DNA of 29,772 bases from UBA1067 sp963661055 (lineage in GTDB: Bacteria > Verrucomicrobiota > Kiritimatiellia > RFP12 > UBA1067): contig CAVLAC010000010.1 in assembly GCA_963661055.1 (NCBI GenBank), forward strand, positions 1-29,772. The letters run 5' to 3'. The notes beneath the pieces are model-generated. The model did not search any database and was not told where the DNA came from. It worked only from the letters and a program-made list of their open reading frames with translations. A program made the translations under genes and the position numbers. Of this stretch, positions 1 to 7,889 are shown piece by piece (the first letter of the stretch is position 1; each line of letters starts with the position of its first letter).

Positions 1-1
1 T

Positions 2-57
2 TGAACCTTTTGCCAATAGTGTAGGGGGCATTTCCACTAAAAAGCCCGAAGAGCCGA
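2..57. repeat. Left copy of 56-bp terminal inverted repeat
   Basis: Bases 2-57 are the perfect reverse complement of 29717-29772; the match stops abruptly at base 58. The repeat contains an imperfect internal duplication (AGCCCGAAG followed by AGCCGAAG) and a TAGGGGGCA word that recurs at 193-201. No gene runs through it. It is most simply a dispersed intergenic repeat at which the assembly stopped, rather than the terminus of a linear replicon. Confidence 0.85.
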
Positions 58-104
58 AGATTCAACCGTTTTCTGCTGGAAACGCGTTTTTGGGGGGTGA
101 TTTT

Positions 105-137
105 ATCTCACGCAGAGAACGCAGAGTTCGCAGAGAG
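105..137 (+). repeat. 9-bp tandem repeat NNCGCAGAG, copy 1
   Basis: Three consecutive 9-bp units of the form NNCGCAGAG (CACGCAGAG, AACGCAGAG, TTCGCAGAG) occupy 109-135, preceded by ATCT. The same block appears at 481-492 (truncated), on the minus strand at 22086-22120, and at 29569-29599. From memory, similar CTCTGCG-type repeats are widespread between genes of uncultured bacteria; I cannot verify that here. Confidence 0.8.
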
Positions 138-142
138 TTTGT

Positions 143-175
143 TTCAGTTCTAAAGCTTTCAATTGCAAGCAAGAG
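143..175 (+). repeat. 33-bp motif shared with right end, copy 1
   Basis: Bases 143-175 match 29605-29637 at 28 of 33 positions by eye, in the same orientation and at nearly the same distance from the upstream NNCGCAGAG block (38 versus 36 bp). The pair therefore forms a composite element of about 70 bp present twice in direct orientation. Both copies end in GCAAGAG and can form a short weak stem with the GCTT just upstream. Confidence 0.65.
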
Positions 176-199
176 AAACGCGAAGCGAATGGTAGGGGG

Positions 200-214
200 C
201 ACGCGTCCCGCGTG
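200..214. repeat. Small GC-rich hairpin
   Basis: CACGCG, loop TCC, CGCGTG makes a perfect 6-bp stem. It sits just after a TAGGGGGCA word shared with the terminal repeat. There is no T-tract on either side, so it is not a good intrinsic terminator. Confidence 0.5.
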
Positions 215-370
215 ACCGTTGTGGGTGGGGTTATAAACTCCGATGAGCGACAAAGGGCTACGCTAACGCTCCGCCTAATTGCTTCGCATTCAGTGCTCAA
301 ACTCATACCACTTCTCTGTGCCTCTGAATTCCACGCCGTAACATTTTTTCTAGCGTTTTCGCCTTAAATT

Positions 371-406
371 TTACACTTTTTCTTACACTTTTTCTGACAC
401 TTTTTC
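371..406 (+). repeat. 12-bp tandem repeat, three units
   Basis: Two identical units TTACACTTTTTC (371-382, 383-394) are followed by TGACACTTTTTC (395-406) and a decayed fourth unit. The units touch without spacers, so this is a small satellite, not a CRISPR. The T-runs are on the plus strand. Confidence 0.85.
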
Positions 407-413
407 TATTTTT

Positions 414-445
414 AGACAGGATTAACAGGATTTACAAGATTATAG
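414..445 (+). repeat. Second 9-bp tandem array (GATTAACAG type)
   Basis: AGACAG is followed by three 9-bp units starting GATT (GATTAACAG, GATTTACAA, GATTATAGT). The 9-bp period matches that of the unrelated NNCGCAGAG array. From memory this word family is another common intergenic repeat in environmental genomes. Confidence 0.7.
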
Positions 446-453
446 TTTGACTT

Positions 454-473
454 GGACGCGCGGCGTCGCGTCC
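454..473 (-). terminator. Hairpin downstream of the leftward operon
   Basis: GGACGCG and CGCGTCC form a perfect 7-bp stem around a 6-nt loop, 27 bp beyond the stop codon of the last gene of the leftward run. There is no T-tract on the minus strand after it, so it may stop transcription inefficiently, protect the 3' end, or be only another dispersed repeat. Confidence 0.4.
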
Positions 474-499
474 GTATATTTCTCACGCAGAGCTAGTGA

Positions 500-2662
500 C
501 TAGCGGCGGCGGGTGACGCGGCAGATGAGGGTCCAGGCGACAGGGATGGCGAGGATGACCACAAACGCGAGTGCCGCGAGGGTTCCGTTGAGGATAGGTG
601 ACCACGGAATCGCGAAACCTGCGGGCAAACCCCAATTCGCCATCATCTGCCGCGTTCCAAAAGTGAAGAGCCATCCGACGAGGGCTCCACCAAAGAGTCC
701 GAAGACCGTGCCCATAATCGCCACCTTCAAGGCGTCCCGCGTCAGAATTGCCGCGAGCTGTCCGCGTGTAGCCCCGACTGCCCGCAAAACCACGAAGGTG
801 CGGCGTTGGGAATCGGAGTCCGCCACAAGAAGCGAAATGAACCCAAGCGAAACGACGACCACAAAGATAAACGGAACCCTCGCCATCGACCCCACGAGGT
901 CATTACCGTGGGCAAGCGTACCCTCGGCGACTTCATCACGGGAATGTAAACGGACCGTATTCCCGCGCACTTCGCCTTCTTTTGTGACGAGATTCGCGCC
1001 GTTTAGCGCGGCAACTATTTCTTTCTCGACGCGCCGCCCCGCCTCGAAGGTGCCGTACTTCGCGAGGAAGTCGGGCTCATAATCGAGCCAAACATGCGTC
1101 ATATGCACAAATTCTTGCGGACGCCTATCCGCCGCCGCGAGCGTATCGAAGCTCACGAAGACGGGTCCGTCGGTGTTTACAGGCATACGATTGAGTCCGC
1201 GCACAAGTCCCCTGCTCGTGACCATATGCCAATTCAGGTCGAGAATGCCGACGATTTTGAGTCCGAGCGTAAAGCCGCGTCCGCAATCAAGTTCAAGCGT
1301 ATCGCCGAGCGACAAGTGCCGCGCTCGCGCCATCATTCCCGTAATCAGGCAAGCGTCGCTCGTGAAAAGCGCATTCGTGGCGTCCGTTCGCTCGCCTGCC
1401 ACAAACTTGAAGTCGGGGATATGGTTGCTCGCGAGGAGGAGCGCGTTGCGGTAGGGCTTCATCCGTTTATCGCCAAACGCATTGCCCATCCCCTTAAGTT
1501 CCTCAAGAGGCAAAAGGTTCACTTGCAAAGGCTGAAGTTCCGAGATTTGGCGTACGCCCTCGAGCTTCTGAAGTTTCTCAATATCGAAACTGGAGACTCC
1601 GCCTGGCAGAATCGAGACTATTGCGTCCGGCCACTGCTTCGAGGGGATAAACGCCTTTGTGAGGGAGGCTCCCCAAACTTCGACGGAGACAAATGCACCA
1701 AAACCAAAGGCGAAGGAGACAATCATCCCCCACGGACGGTGCCGTGGCGGACGAAAACTCGCCGCTTCAAGGGGCTTCACGGCGAGAGCGGGACGCAGAG
1801 AAACGAGTGCCGCGATAAGTGCCGCGCCGAGGGTAAGCGCGGCAGAAAGCACGAATGCGGAAGGTACGAGCACGCCGCCCTCAGGGAAAAGTGCCGCGTC
1901 AAGAGATGTATACGCGAAAAGTGCCGCGCTCGAGCCGACTGCGCCCACGAGATAGCCGATGACGGAAAGCCCGAACGCCTCCCGCCAAACCTTACGGACG
2001 AGTCCGCCGCGTGTCAGCCCCAGAACGCGCATAATCGCATAATCGCGGCGCTTAGCTTCGACTGAAAGCGAGAGCGTGTTAATAAGAAGACAAAGGGCAG
2101 TCAATGCCGAAGCCCAGAGCAACAAGCCCCGCGCTCGGTCAAAGTTGCGCCCCGCGTCACTTCTGAAGCCTGGCGCAAGTTCCGCGACTGTGCGAGCCTT
2201 ATACGGACGCCACTCCTCATCCATCGCGGCGGCGGTTTCAGGTGCGACAAAGGCATTCGGGTAGCCGCGCAAGGGACGCTCCCAATCGAGGATCTTCGCG
2301 AGTTTGAGGCGATACGCACCCTTCTGTCCGACAAAAGTCAGTTCCGAGCCAATTTCGGGCGGGGTAAGATGACGCTGGACAAAGAGTGCGCGGGTCACGA
2401 CGACCTCCCCCGAAGGGACAAGTTCGTGAGCAGTCGCGAGAGTCGTCATCAGGGGAGGTCCCTGCATAACGCGTCCGTCAGGACGAAAATCTAGCGTAGC
2501 GCGTGCCGAGAGGGCGTGCTCTTCTACGGGAACATCATGCAAGAGCCGTGCGGCGACGGACTCCGCCTGCGCGTCATTTGAGGCGACGAGCGAACGGATG
2601 AAAATGACCGTACCTGCGGCAATGGCAATGCCGAGGATGGTGCAAAAGTGCCGCGCTTTCAC
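500..2662 (-). CDS. FtsX/MacB-type ABC transporter permease
   Basis: A 720-residue inner-membrane permease. It has an N-terminal membrane segment (about 8-27), a soluble periplasmic part, then two FtsX-type permease blocks: hydrophobic segments near 181-200, 228-255 and 268-290, a new segment near 312-332, a second periplasmic domain, and three final segments near 595-615, 648-672 and 685-712. The doubled FtsX layout fits the large permeases of the ABC3 family that move substrates out of the inner membrane or drive periplasmic mechanics rather than import solutes. The GTG start shares bases with the TGA stop of the upstream ATPase (GTGA), so the two are translationally coupled and surely one transporter. 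Its substrate cannot be read from sequence; the TonB-dependent receptor just upstream suggests an envelope or metal-related role, which is inference. Confidence 0.85.
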   Translation of the reverse strand: MKARHFCTILGIAIAAGTVIFIRSLVASNDAQAESVAARLLHDVPVEEHALSARATLDFRPDGRVMQGPPLMTTLATAHELVPSGEVVVTRALFVQRHLTPPEIGSELTFVGQKGAYRLKLAKILDWERPLRGYPNAFVAPETAAAMDEEWRPYKARTVAELAPGFRSDAGRNFDRARGLLLWASALTALCLLINTLSLSVEAKRRDYAIMRVLGLTRGGLVRKVWREAFGLSVIGYLVGAVGSSAALFAYTSLDAALFPEGGVLVPSAFVLSAALTLGAALIAALVSLRPALAVKPLEAASFRPPRHRPWGMIVSFAFGFGAFVSVEVWGASLTKAFIPSKQWPDAIVSILPGGVSSFDIEKLQKLEGVRQISELQPLQVNLLPLEELKGMGNAFGDKRMKPYRNALLLASNHIPDFKFVAGERTDATNALFTSDACLITGMMARARHLSLGDTLELDCGRGFTLGLKIVGILDLNWHMVTSRGLVRGLNRMPVNTDGPVFVSFDTLAAADRRPQEFVHMTHVWLDYEPDFLAKYGTFEAGRRVEKEIVAALNGANLVTKEGEVRGNTVRLHSRDEVAEGTLAHGNDLVGSMARVPFIFVVVVSLGFISLLVADSDSQRRTFVVLRAVGATRGQLAAILTRDALKVAIMGTVFGLFGGALVGWLFTFGTRQMMANWGLPAGFAIPWSPILNGTLAALAFVVILAIPVAWTLICRVTRRR

Positions 2663-3375
2663 GAATAAGTCTCCAAATAGAGACGCGAAACACGGGCGGG
2701 GTCGCCCTCGGTCATATGAGTCGCAGCAAGGCGTCCGTCTTTCAGGAAGTTCACCTTCTGAGCACAGGCGGCGACGACGGGGTCGTGGGTGACGACGAGA
2801 ATGGCACTCTTGCCGACGGTGTTAAGCGTCTTCAGGAGGTCACAAATCCCCTTCGCCGCGCGCGTATCGAGATTGCCGGTCGGCTCATCCGCGAGAACCA
2901 CATCGGGCTCGGGCAAAAGCGTACGAGCAATGGCGACGCGCTGACGCTCGCCGCCTGAAAGCGCGGTTGGACGACGCTCCAGCTTATCGCTCAGCCCGAG
3001 CAACTCGACGAGTTTATCAAACCGCGCCTTATCGATGGACGCGTGGTCGAGCTTGAGAGGAAAGACGATGTTCTCACGCACCGTCTTGTCATCTAGGAGA
3101 TTAAAGTCCTGAAAGACAACACCAATATGGCGGCGACGGAACTTCGCCGCCGCTGAGTCGGAGAGGCTCGTGATGGCCGTGCCGCCGATCTCAATTGTGC
3201 CCGCGTCGACGCCAAGAAGTCCCGCCGCCACATGCAAGAAGGTTGATTTGCCCGCGCCCGAGGGACCCATCAGAGCCTCAAACCCTGTCGGCTCGAGGGT
3301 CAGCGAAAAGCCGTCCAAGACTGCCCTTTCGCCATACTTACGGCACACATTTGTTGCTTTCAACGCTTCTTGCAT
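2659..3375 (-). CDS. ABC transporter ATPase, LolD/MacB family
   Basis: A 238-residue cytoplasmic ATPase that powers the permease encoded directly downstream. All signatures are present: Walker A GPSGAGKS (37-44), Q-loop near 89, signature LSGGERQR (139-146), Walker B VVLADEP (159-165) followed by TGNLD typical of the LolD/MacB/FtsE branch, and the switch histidine in VVTHD. The start is ATG with a GAGGAAG ribosome site at good spacing. It lies 21 bp after the TonB-dependent receptor gene and overlaps the permease by 4 bp. The window encodes a second, distinct LolD-type ATPase at 9262-9894. Confidence 0.92.
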   Translation of the reverse strand: MQEALKATNVCRKYGERAVLDGFSLTLEPTGFEALMGPSGAGKSTFLHVAAGLLGVDAGTIEIGGTAITSLSDSAAAKFRRRHIGVVFQDFNLLDDKTVRENIVFPLKLDHASIDKARFDKLVELLGLSDKLERRPTALSGGERQRVAIARTLLPEPDVVLADEPTGNLDTRAAKGICDLLKTLNTVGKSAILVVTHDPVVAACAQKVNFLKDGRLAATHMTEGDPARVSRLYLETYS

Positions 3376-3396
3376 AAGACTTCCTCTCTCTAAATC

Positions 3397-5562
3397 TTAG
3401 AACCGTGCCCGCACGCCAATCTCAAAGGTACGCGGCTCACCCACAAGGCACTCGTAATAGTGACGCGCCGATTCAAAATACTTCTCGCCCAAGAGATTGC
3501 GAACACCCAAGGTCAACATCCAATTCTCAGAACCACCAAACTTGGAGAACGGAATTGTTGCGCTAATGTCCACGAGGTGCGAAGGATTAAAGCGCAAGTT
3601 CTCATGGACAAATTCGCCGCGCATTGTTGCGTAGTTCATAGAACGGAAACGATACCCCGCGCCCAGAACGATATCCTCTAGCGGACCTGACGAGATACGA
3701 TAGGAGGTATTAACGGAGAATGTATGGGCGGGATAGCGCTCAAAGTCGCGACCCTTTTGGCCAGGAGCAACCGTGCGATCGGTATATTGATTATAGGCAT
3801 ACATTGCCATAATCGTCCAGTTATCCGTAATATCACCCGTTAAAGAGACTTCCGCGCCACGAGAAGTGTTGCGTCCGTCAAAGGTGTAATAATAAACGGT
3901 TCTCCTTGTACCAACGGCTTCTGGGACATTATCTTGCTCAATGCGATAAGCAGAAACGGTCAACCACAAACGATCAACAGGGGAAATACGAACACCTGCT
4001 TCATACTGTTCAGAAATCCATGGCGTAGTTGGTGACGCGCCATTGATATCCTGATAACCCAGCATAGGTGTACGCGTTTGAGAATAGTTGCCGAAGAGAA
4101 CAAACCAATCAAGGGGCTGAACCGAAAGTCCCACACGCGGCGATACAGCGTCCGATGTTTCATGCCAATAGTGTGTAGTACCACTCGTGTATGAACTCTG
4201 CTCAAAGTGGTCGTAGCGAATGCCGCCAAGGAGCGTAAACCAGTGCCATGCCAGAGAATCTTGGAAAGACACACCATAACGAGAGGTCGGCGTGCCAAAA
4301 CCACCGCCTGCCTCACGATAATAATAGTCAGGTTGGAACATGAAGGTATTGGTTACGCTGCCACCAAGGTCCTTCGTATAAATAGAACGCATATAGACAT
4401 TGTAGTTGCGAGCCACACTCGAACCTTCAGAGAAGTCTGTCGTTGTGTAGCGTCCATCCCCAACATTATGAGGCGGCAACCAAAGTCCTGTATTGTAAAA
4501 AGAGTTGTATTGCTCAGTACGATCGGGGTCGGTTTGAGCAGGCGTATACGGTTCGCGGGTGGTTTGATCCCACGAATAGACCATCATCGACGCACCAAAC
4601 TTGAGGAGCCAGTCATCCGTCACCTGCCAATCGATCCACGGGTTAATCATAAAGCCGTGGAAAGTTGAGCGGTCGCCTGGACGGCACGAAGACTCATACC
4701 AGCTATAACCTCCGCCTGGGCGTCCGTGCCAAACAGGCACGCCAATGTAGCTCGGCTGATCCGTATATTGGAAAAGCGACTTTAAGCCAAAGTGGACTTC
4801 ATCATTCGGCTCAAAGACGAAGCTCGGCGCGACGGCGAACGATTCACGCGGTCTTGCCCCCTTCTGCGAACCTTCGTTGATATAGGTGGGCGTATAATAG
4901 TCCGCCGTTGTCAAGACACGGACGGCTCCCTTGCCATCAAGGAAAGTCTGGTTAACATCCGCCATGCCGCGCTCACGGTGCGTGTGGCGTCCGACGGAGA
5001 GGTTCCCTTGAAGATTCGTCTCATCCTTCGCCGTAGTCGCGCTCTTGAGATACATATTAACGGAACCTGCCGCGCCACCTGCGTTCTGGCTAGAGCCTTG
5101 TCCACCGCCGAGTGCACCAATGGGGCCCTTCACAATTTCGACGCGCTCCATCAAGAATGCGTCCATAAAGAGACCTGCACCGCGTCCGATAGGCATTACG
5201 CCGTCGAAGGTAGGTTCTGTGCCACCAAAACCACGGATAGAGAATGTGCCTGGTTGACGGATGAGGAGCGACTTACCGCCCGTCTCGATGCCTGGCACAT
5301 AGCGCAGGAGGTCGTGGAGGTCGGTTGGGTTATGCTCCTGAATAAAGTCTTCCGTCAAAGTGTCTACCACGACAGGTAGTTTCTCAGGCGGAACATCCGT
5401 GAAAGTACCGCCATTGACGGTAGGTGCACGATATCTCGAAAGAGCCGTCCCCTCAACTGTAACAGTACCAAGGTCAGCCACGACATTCGTCGCGGCATTT
5501 TCCGCGGCGAATCCAACAAGCGCGGCAGTTGCCGCGACAAAAGAACATAATATGCGTTTCAT
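3397..5562 (-). CDS. TonB-dependent siderophore-type outer membrane receptor
   Basis: A 721-residue outer-membrane receptor that imports a bound ligand using energy from an ExbBD-TonB complex. It has a cleavable signal peptide (MKRILCSFVAATAALVGFA), a short TonB-box-like stretch (LGTVTVEG), a plug domain to about residue 170 with the typical RGFGG and ERVEIVKGP motifs, and a beta-barrel ending in an aromatic residue (final RARF), the usual assembly signal. The plug wording and late-barrel GVRNLLGEKYF resemble the FpvA/FhuE siderophore subgroup; the ligand is not determinable. An in-frame GTG at 5604 would add 14 residues before the signal peptide, so the ATG at 5562 is preferred although no strong ribosome site precedes it. 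It could be driven by the ExbBD proteins encoded in the same run. Confidence 0.9.
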   Translation of the reverse strand: MKRILCSFVAATAALVGFAAENAATNVVADLGTVTVEGTALSRYRAPTVNGGTFTDVPPEKLPVVVDTLTEDFIQEHNPTDLHDLLRYVPGIETGGKSLLIRQPGTFSIRGFGGTEPTFDGVMPIGRGAGLFMDAFLMERVEIVKGPIGALGGGQGSSQNAGGAAGSVNMYLKSATTAKDETNLQGNLSVGRHTHRERGMADVNQTFLDGKGAVRVLTTADYYTPTYINEGSQKGARPRESFAVAPSFVFEPNDEVHFGLKSLFQYTDQPSYIGVPVWHGRPGGGYSWYESSCRPGDRSTFHGFMINPWIDWQVTDDWLLKFGASMMVYSWDQTTREPYTPAQTDPDRTEQYNSFYNTGLWLPPHNVGDGRYTTTDFSEGSSVARNYNVYMRSIYTKDLGGSVTNTFMFQPDYYYREAGGGFGTPTSRYGVSFQDSLAWHWFTLLGGIRYDHFEQSSYTSGTTHYWHETSDAVSPRVGLSVQPLDWFVLFGNYSQTRTPMLGYQDINGASPTTPWISEQYEAGVRISPVDRLWLTVSAYRIEQDNVPEAVGTRRTVYYYTFDGRNTSRGAEVSLTGDITDNWTIMAMYAYNQYTDRTVAPGQKGRDFERYPAHTFSVNTSYRISSGPLEDIVLGAGYRFRSMNYATMRGEFVHENLRFNPSHLVDISATIPFSKFGGSENWMLTLGVRNLLGEKYFESARHYYECLVGEPRTFEIGVRARF

Positions 5563-5607
5563 ATGTAAGGGTAAACGCCACCCCGTGCCAAAAGGTTCAC
5601 TCACGAA

Positions 5608-6462
5608 TTAAAGTTTTTCGTGCGAAAGGAAGTCCGCGAGCGCCGCTTGCCAAGTCGGCGTGCGATAGCCGAGCAGGTTCAGCGTACTCTTTTTAAGTGC
5701 CGAGTTGGCTGGACGCGGCGCGGGACGCGGGAACTCCGCCGTTGTGCAAGGCGTTATTTCGCGTGTGAAACTGGGCAAATGCCGCTTAATTTCGCAGGCA
5801 AAGTCATACCACGTGCACTGTCCCTCGCAAGTTCCGTGGATAATGCCGCTCACATCAGGCTTTGTGAGCAAAAAGGCAATGACATCGGCGACCGCGTCAC
5901 AACTCGTCGGGTTACCGCGCTGGTCATTGACCACCTTGAGGGGTGCGCCTTCCTGTGCACCTAGTCTCGCCATTGTATGCACAAAGCTCGGACCGCCCGC
6001 GCCATAAAGCCACGCGATACGCAAGATAATGGCTTCAGGGAGAATCATCTGAATCATCTGCTCGCCCGCGAACTTGGAGGCTCCGTAAACCGTGCGCGGA
6101 CGCGGCACATCCTGCTCGCCCCACGCCCACGGTTCAGAAGGCGGCTCGCCCGAGAATACATAGTCCGTTGAAATCGCGATTAGCCGCGCTCCACAGGCTT
6201 TTGCCGCGATGGCGACATTGCGCGAGCCGTCCTCGTTGAGTTTAAAGGCGAGATCTCGCTTGGCTTCGCAATCATCCACCTTCGTCATTGCCGCGCAATG
6301 GATAATGACATCGGGGGCAACACGGCAGACTTTCTCTGTAAACGCCGCGTCGTCCGTTATATCCCAGTCGGGCAAATCGGCGATGGTGAGTTCGTGCGCG
6401 GCAAAGTGGTGCTGGAGCGTCCGCCCGAGCATTCCCTTGCCGCCTGTGATTAGAATCTTCAT
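5608..6462 (-). CDS. rfbD: dTDP-4-dehydrorhamnose reductase (RmlD family)
   Basis: A 284-residue extended short-chain dehydrogenase. It shows the N-terminal nucleotide-binding loop GGKGMLGR (7-14), the STDYVF motif (98-103), and the catalytic Tyr126-x3-Lys130 in TVYGASKFAGEQ, all standard for RmlD, which makes dTDP-L-rhamnose from the 4-keto intermediate with NADPH. No rfbA, rfbB or rfbC is nearby, so here it is an orphan within an envelope operon; it may serve rhamnose synthesis with partners elsewhere or reduce a related sugar nucleotide. It starts with ATG 8 bp after the oxidoreductase gene. Confidence 0.85.
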   Translation of the reverse strand: MKILITGGKGMLGRTLQHHFAAHELTIADLPDWDITDDAAFTEKVCRVAPDVIIHCAAMTKVDDCEAKRDLAFKLNEDGSRNVAIAAKACGARLIAISTDYVFSGEPPSEPWAWGEQDVPRPRTVYGASKFAGEQMIQMILPEAIILRIAWLYGAGGPSFVHTMARLGAQEGAPLKVVNDQRGNPTSCDAVADVIAFLLTKPDVSGIIHGTCEGQCTWYDFACEIKRHLPSFTREITPCTTAEFPRPAPRPANSALKKSTLNLLGYRTPTWQAALADFLSHEKL

Positions 6463-6470
6463 TAAATGCC

Positions 6471-7874
6471 TTAAATCTTGTAATATTCTTCCCAGCCCTT
6501 GCGCGGCGGAAGGCCCTTAAGGAAGTAATTGGCGTAGCTATCGCCCACAATTTCGCCCTTCGCAGGGTCGAAAGTAATGGAACGATTGACGCGCATTGCG
6601 ATGCAGGCAAGCGTAAAGACTTGGGAAAGCGGCGCGGCGACTTCGAACGGACTCAACGTCCGTACCTCGCCCTTCACTGCACGGATAAAGCTCCGATAGT
6701 GGCTATCCGTTTCAGGTGGGTAGTCGGGAAGTTTCGCGTCATAGTCACCGACGATGTGAAGCGGGTGCTTATGTGAAAGCGACTGCCAAATGGTGCCGTC
6801 CTTCTGATACATTTCTTTGCCCGGGAAGAGTTGCTTCTTCTTGAAGGATTCTTCATCATTCGCCGAGTTCTTGGGAATTCCGTCGGGCTCGGCGTAAACA
6901 AAGCCCTTCGGGAGCGGCGGGAGATTTTCCGCGCCATCGTACCACGTGAGCGTCATATCGCCATGCTTTTCGTTGGCGGGGAACTTCATTGCCACCGTCG
7001 TCGCACACGGGAAGGCAAACTGATTCCAGCCCTCACACTTGAGGAGGTCAATCTTCGTCGGAAGGTCGCCCTTCAGGAGGAACTCGTGGACGCAGTCCAT
7101 AAGGTGTGCACCCCAGTCGCCGATGGCGCCATTGCCGAAGTCGTACCAGCAACGCCATTCGCCGCGCATATATTCGGGTGAATACTCGTGATAGCGGGCG
7201 GTGCCGAGCCAAGTATCATAATCGAGAGTCGCGGGAATATCCGTCCCGACGGGATAGTTGAAGATGTTGCCTTTGAACTTATGCCAACGCCGCGCCATAT
7301 TCATATGCACATTCACGCGCTCGACATCCTTCACGATGCCCTTCTCGACATATTCCTTGAACTGGAAGTACTTGATGGTGGAGTGTCCCTGATTGCCCAT
7401 TTGAGTGACGACGCCATACTTCTTCGCCGCCTGCCGCATAAGTTCGCATTCTTCGAAGGTGTGGGCAAGGGGCTTTTCGACGAAGACGGACTTGCCGAGC
7501 TTCATCGCGTGCATAACAGCGGGGAAATGCGAGAAGTCAGGAATCGCGACGAGCACCGCGTCAATCAAGTCCGCCATCTCATCGAACATCTTACGGAAAT
7601 CCCGATAGCGCGGCAGATTGGGATACGCCTTAATCGCATCCAGCGTCGGCTCAGACCCCATATCCGTATCGCAGAGAGCGACAAACTCGCAAATATCGTC
7701 CGCATCCTGCTTAAATTGGCACATATCGTACCACGCCTGCTGACCGACACCAATTGCCGCGAGGCGCACCTTGCCATTCGCCTTATAGGCACGAGGCGAA
7801 AAGCACCCCGAGACGAGTTGCCAAGCCCCTGCCGCGCAAGCACCTGCCAAAAAACTTCTGCGATTCATTTGCAT
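6471..7874 (-). CDS. Tat-exported lipoprotein Gfo/Idh/MocA oxidoreductase
   Basis: A 467-residue NAD(P)-dependent oxidoreductase. The N-terminus has a twin-arginine motif (NRRSFLAG, residues 4-11) and a lipobox VSGC with Cys24, so the enzyme is probably exported folded by Tat and lipid-anchored. The Rossmann core follows (LAAIGVGQQAW), then the family EKP motif (133-135) with the substrate-binding lysine, and a GAIGDWGAHLMDCVHEF region common in the large PVC-group expansions of this family, where members often act on sugars or glycans. The start at 7874 is supported by AAGGA about 9 bp upstream. The fold needs a nucleotide cofactor, which raises the unresolved question of how it is supplied or retained outside the cytoplasm. 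Substrate unknown. Confidence 0.88.
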   Translation of the reverse strand: MQMNRRSFLAGACAAGAWQLVSGCFSPRAYKANGKVRLAAIGVGQQAWYDMCQFKQDADDICEFVALCDTDMGSEPTLDAIKAYPNLPRYRDFRKMFDEMADLIDAVLVAIPDFSHFPAVMHAMKLGKSVFVEKPLAHTFEECELMRQAAKKYGVVTQMGNQGHSTIKYFQFKEYVEKGIVKDVERVNVHMNMARRWHKFKGNIFNYPVGTDIPATLDYDTWLGTARYHEYSPEYMRGEWRCWYDFGNGAIGDWGAHLMDCVHEFLLKGDLPTKIDLLKCEGWNQFAFPCATTVAMKFPANEKHGDMTLTWYDGAENLPPLPKGFVYAEPDGIPKNSANDEESFKKKQLFPGKEMYQKDGTIWQSLSHKHPLHIVGDYDAKLPDYPPETDSHYRSFIRAVKGEVRTLSPFEVAAPLSQVFTLACIAMRVNRSITFDPAKGEIVGDSYANYFLKGLPPRKGWEEYYKI

Positions 7875-7889
7875 AGTTCGTATCCTTTC

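Larger units (their letters stand above)
58..499. other. Gene-free repeat-rich region
   Basis: No convincing gene lies here. The stretch holds, in order, a 9-bp tandem repeat (109-135), a degenerate 33-bp motif also found near the right end (143-175), two GC-rich hairpins (200-214 and 454-473), a 12-bp tandem repeat (371-406), a second 9-bp tandem array (414-445) and a truncated copy of the first array (481-492). Short open frames across it are built from these repeats and have no start signals. The region is downstream of the leftward operon ending at 500. Confidence 0.7.

Noticed and set aside
62..306. Two small minus/plus open frames in the left repeat region
   Set aside because: They are translated repeat arrays with no ribosome site; no coding signal.
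371..445. Possible CRISPR array
   Set aside because: Units are 9 or 12 bp and touch each other without spacers; no cas genes.
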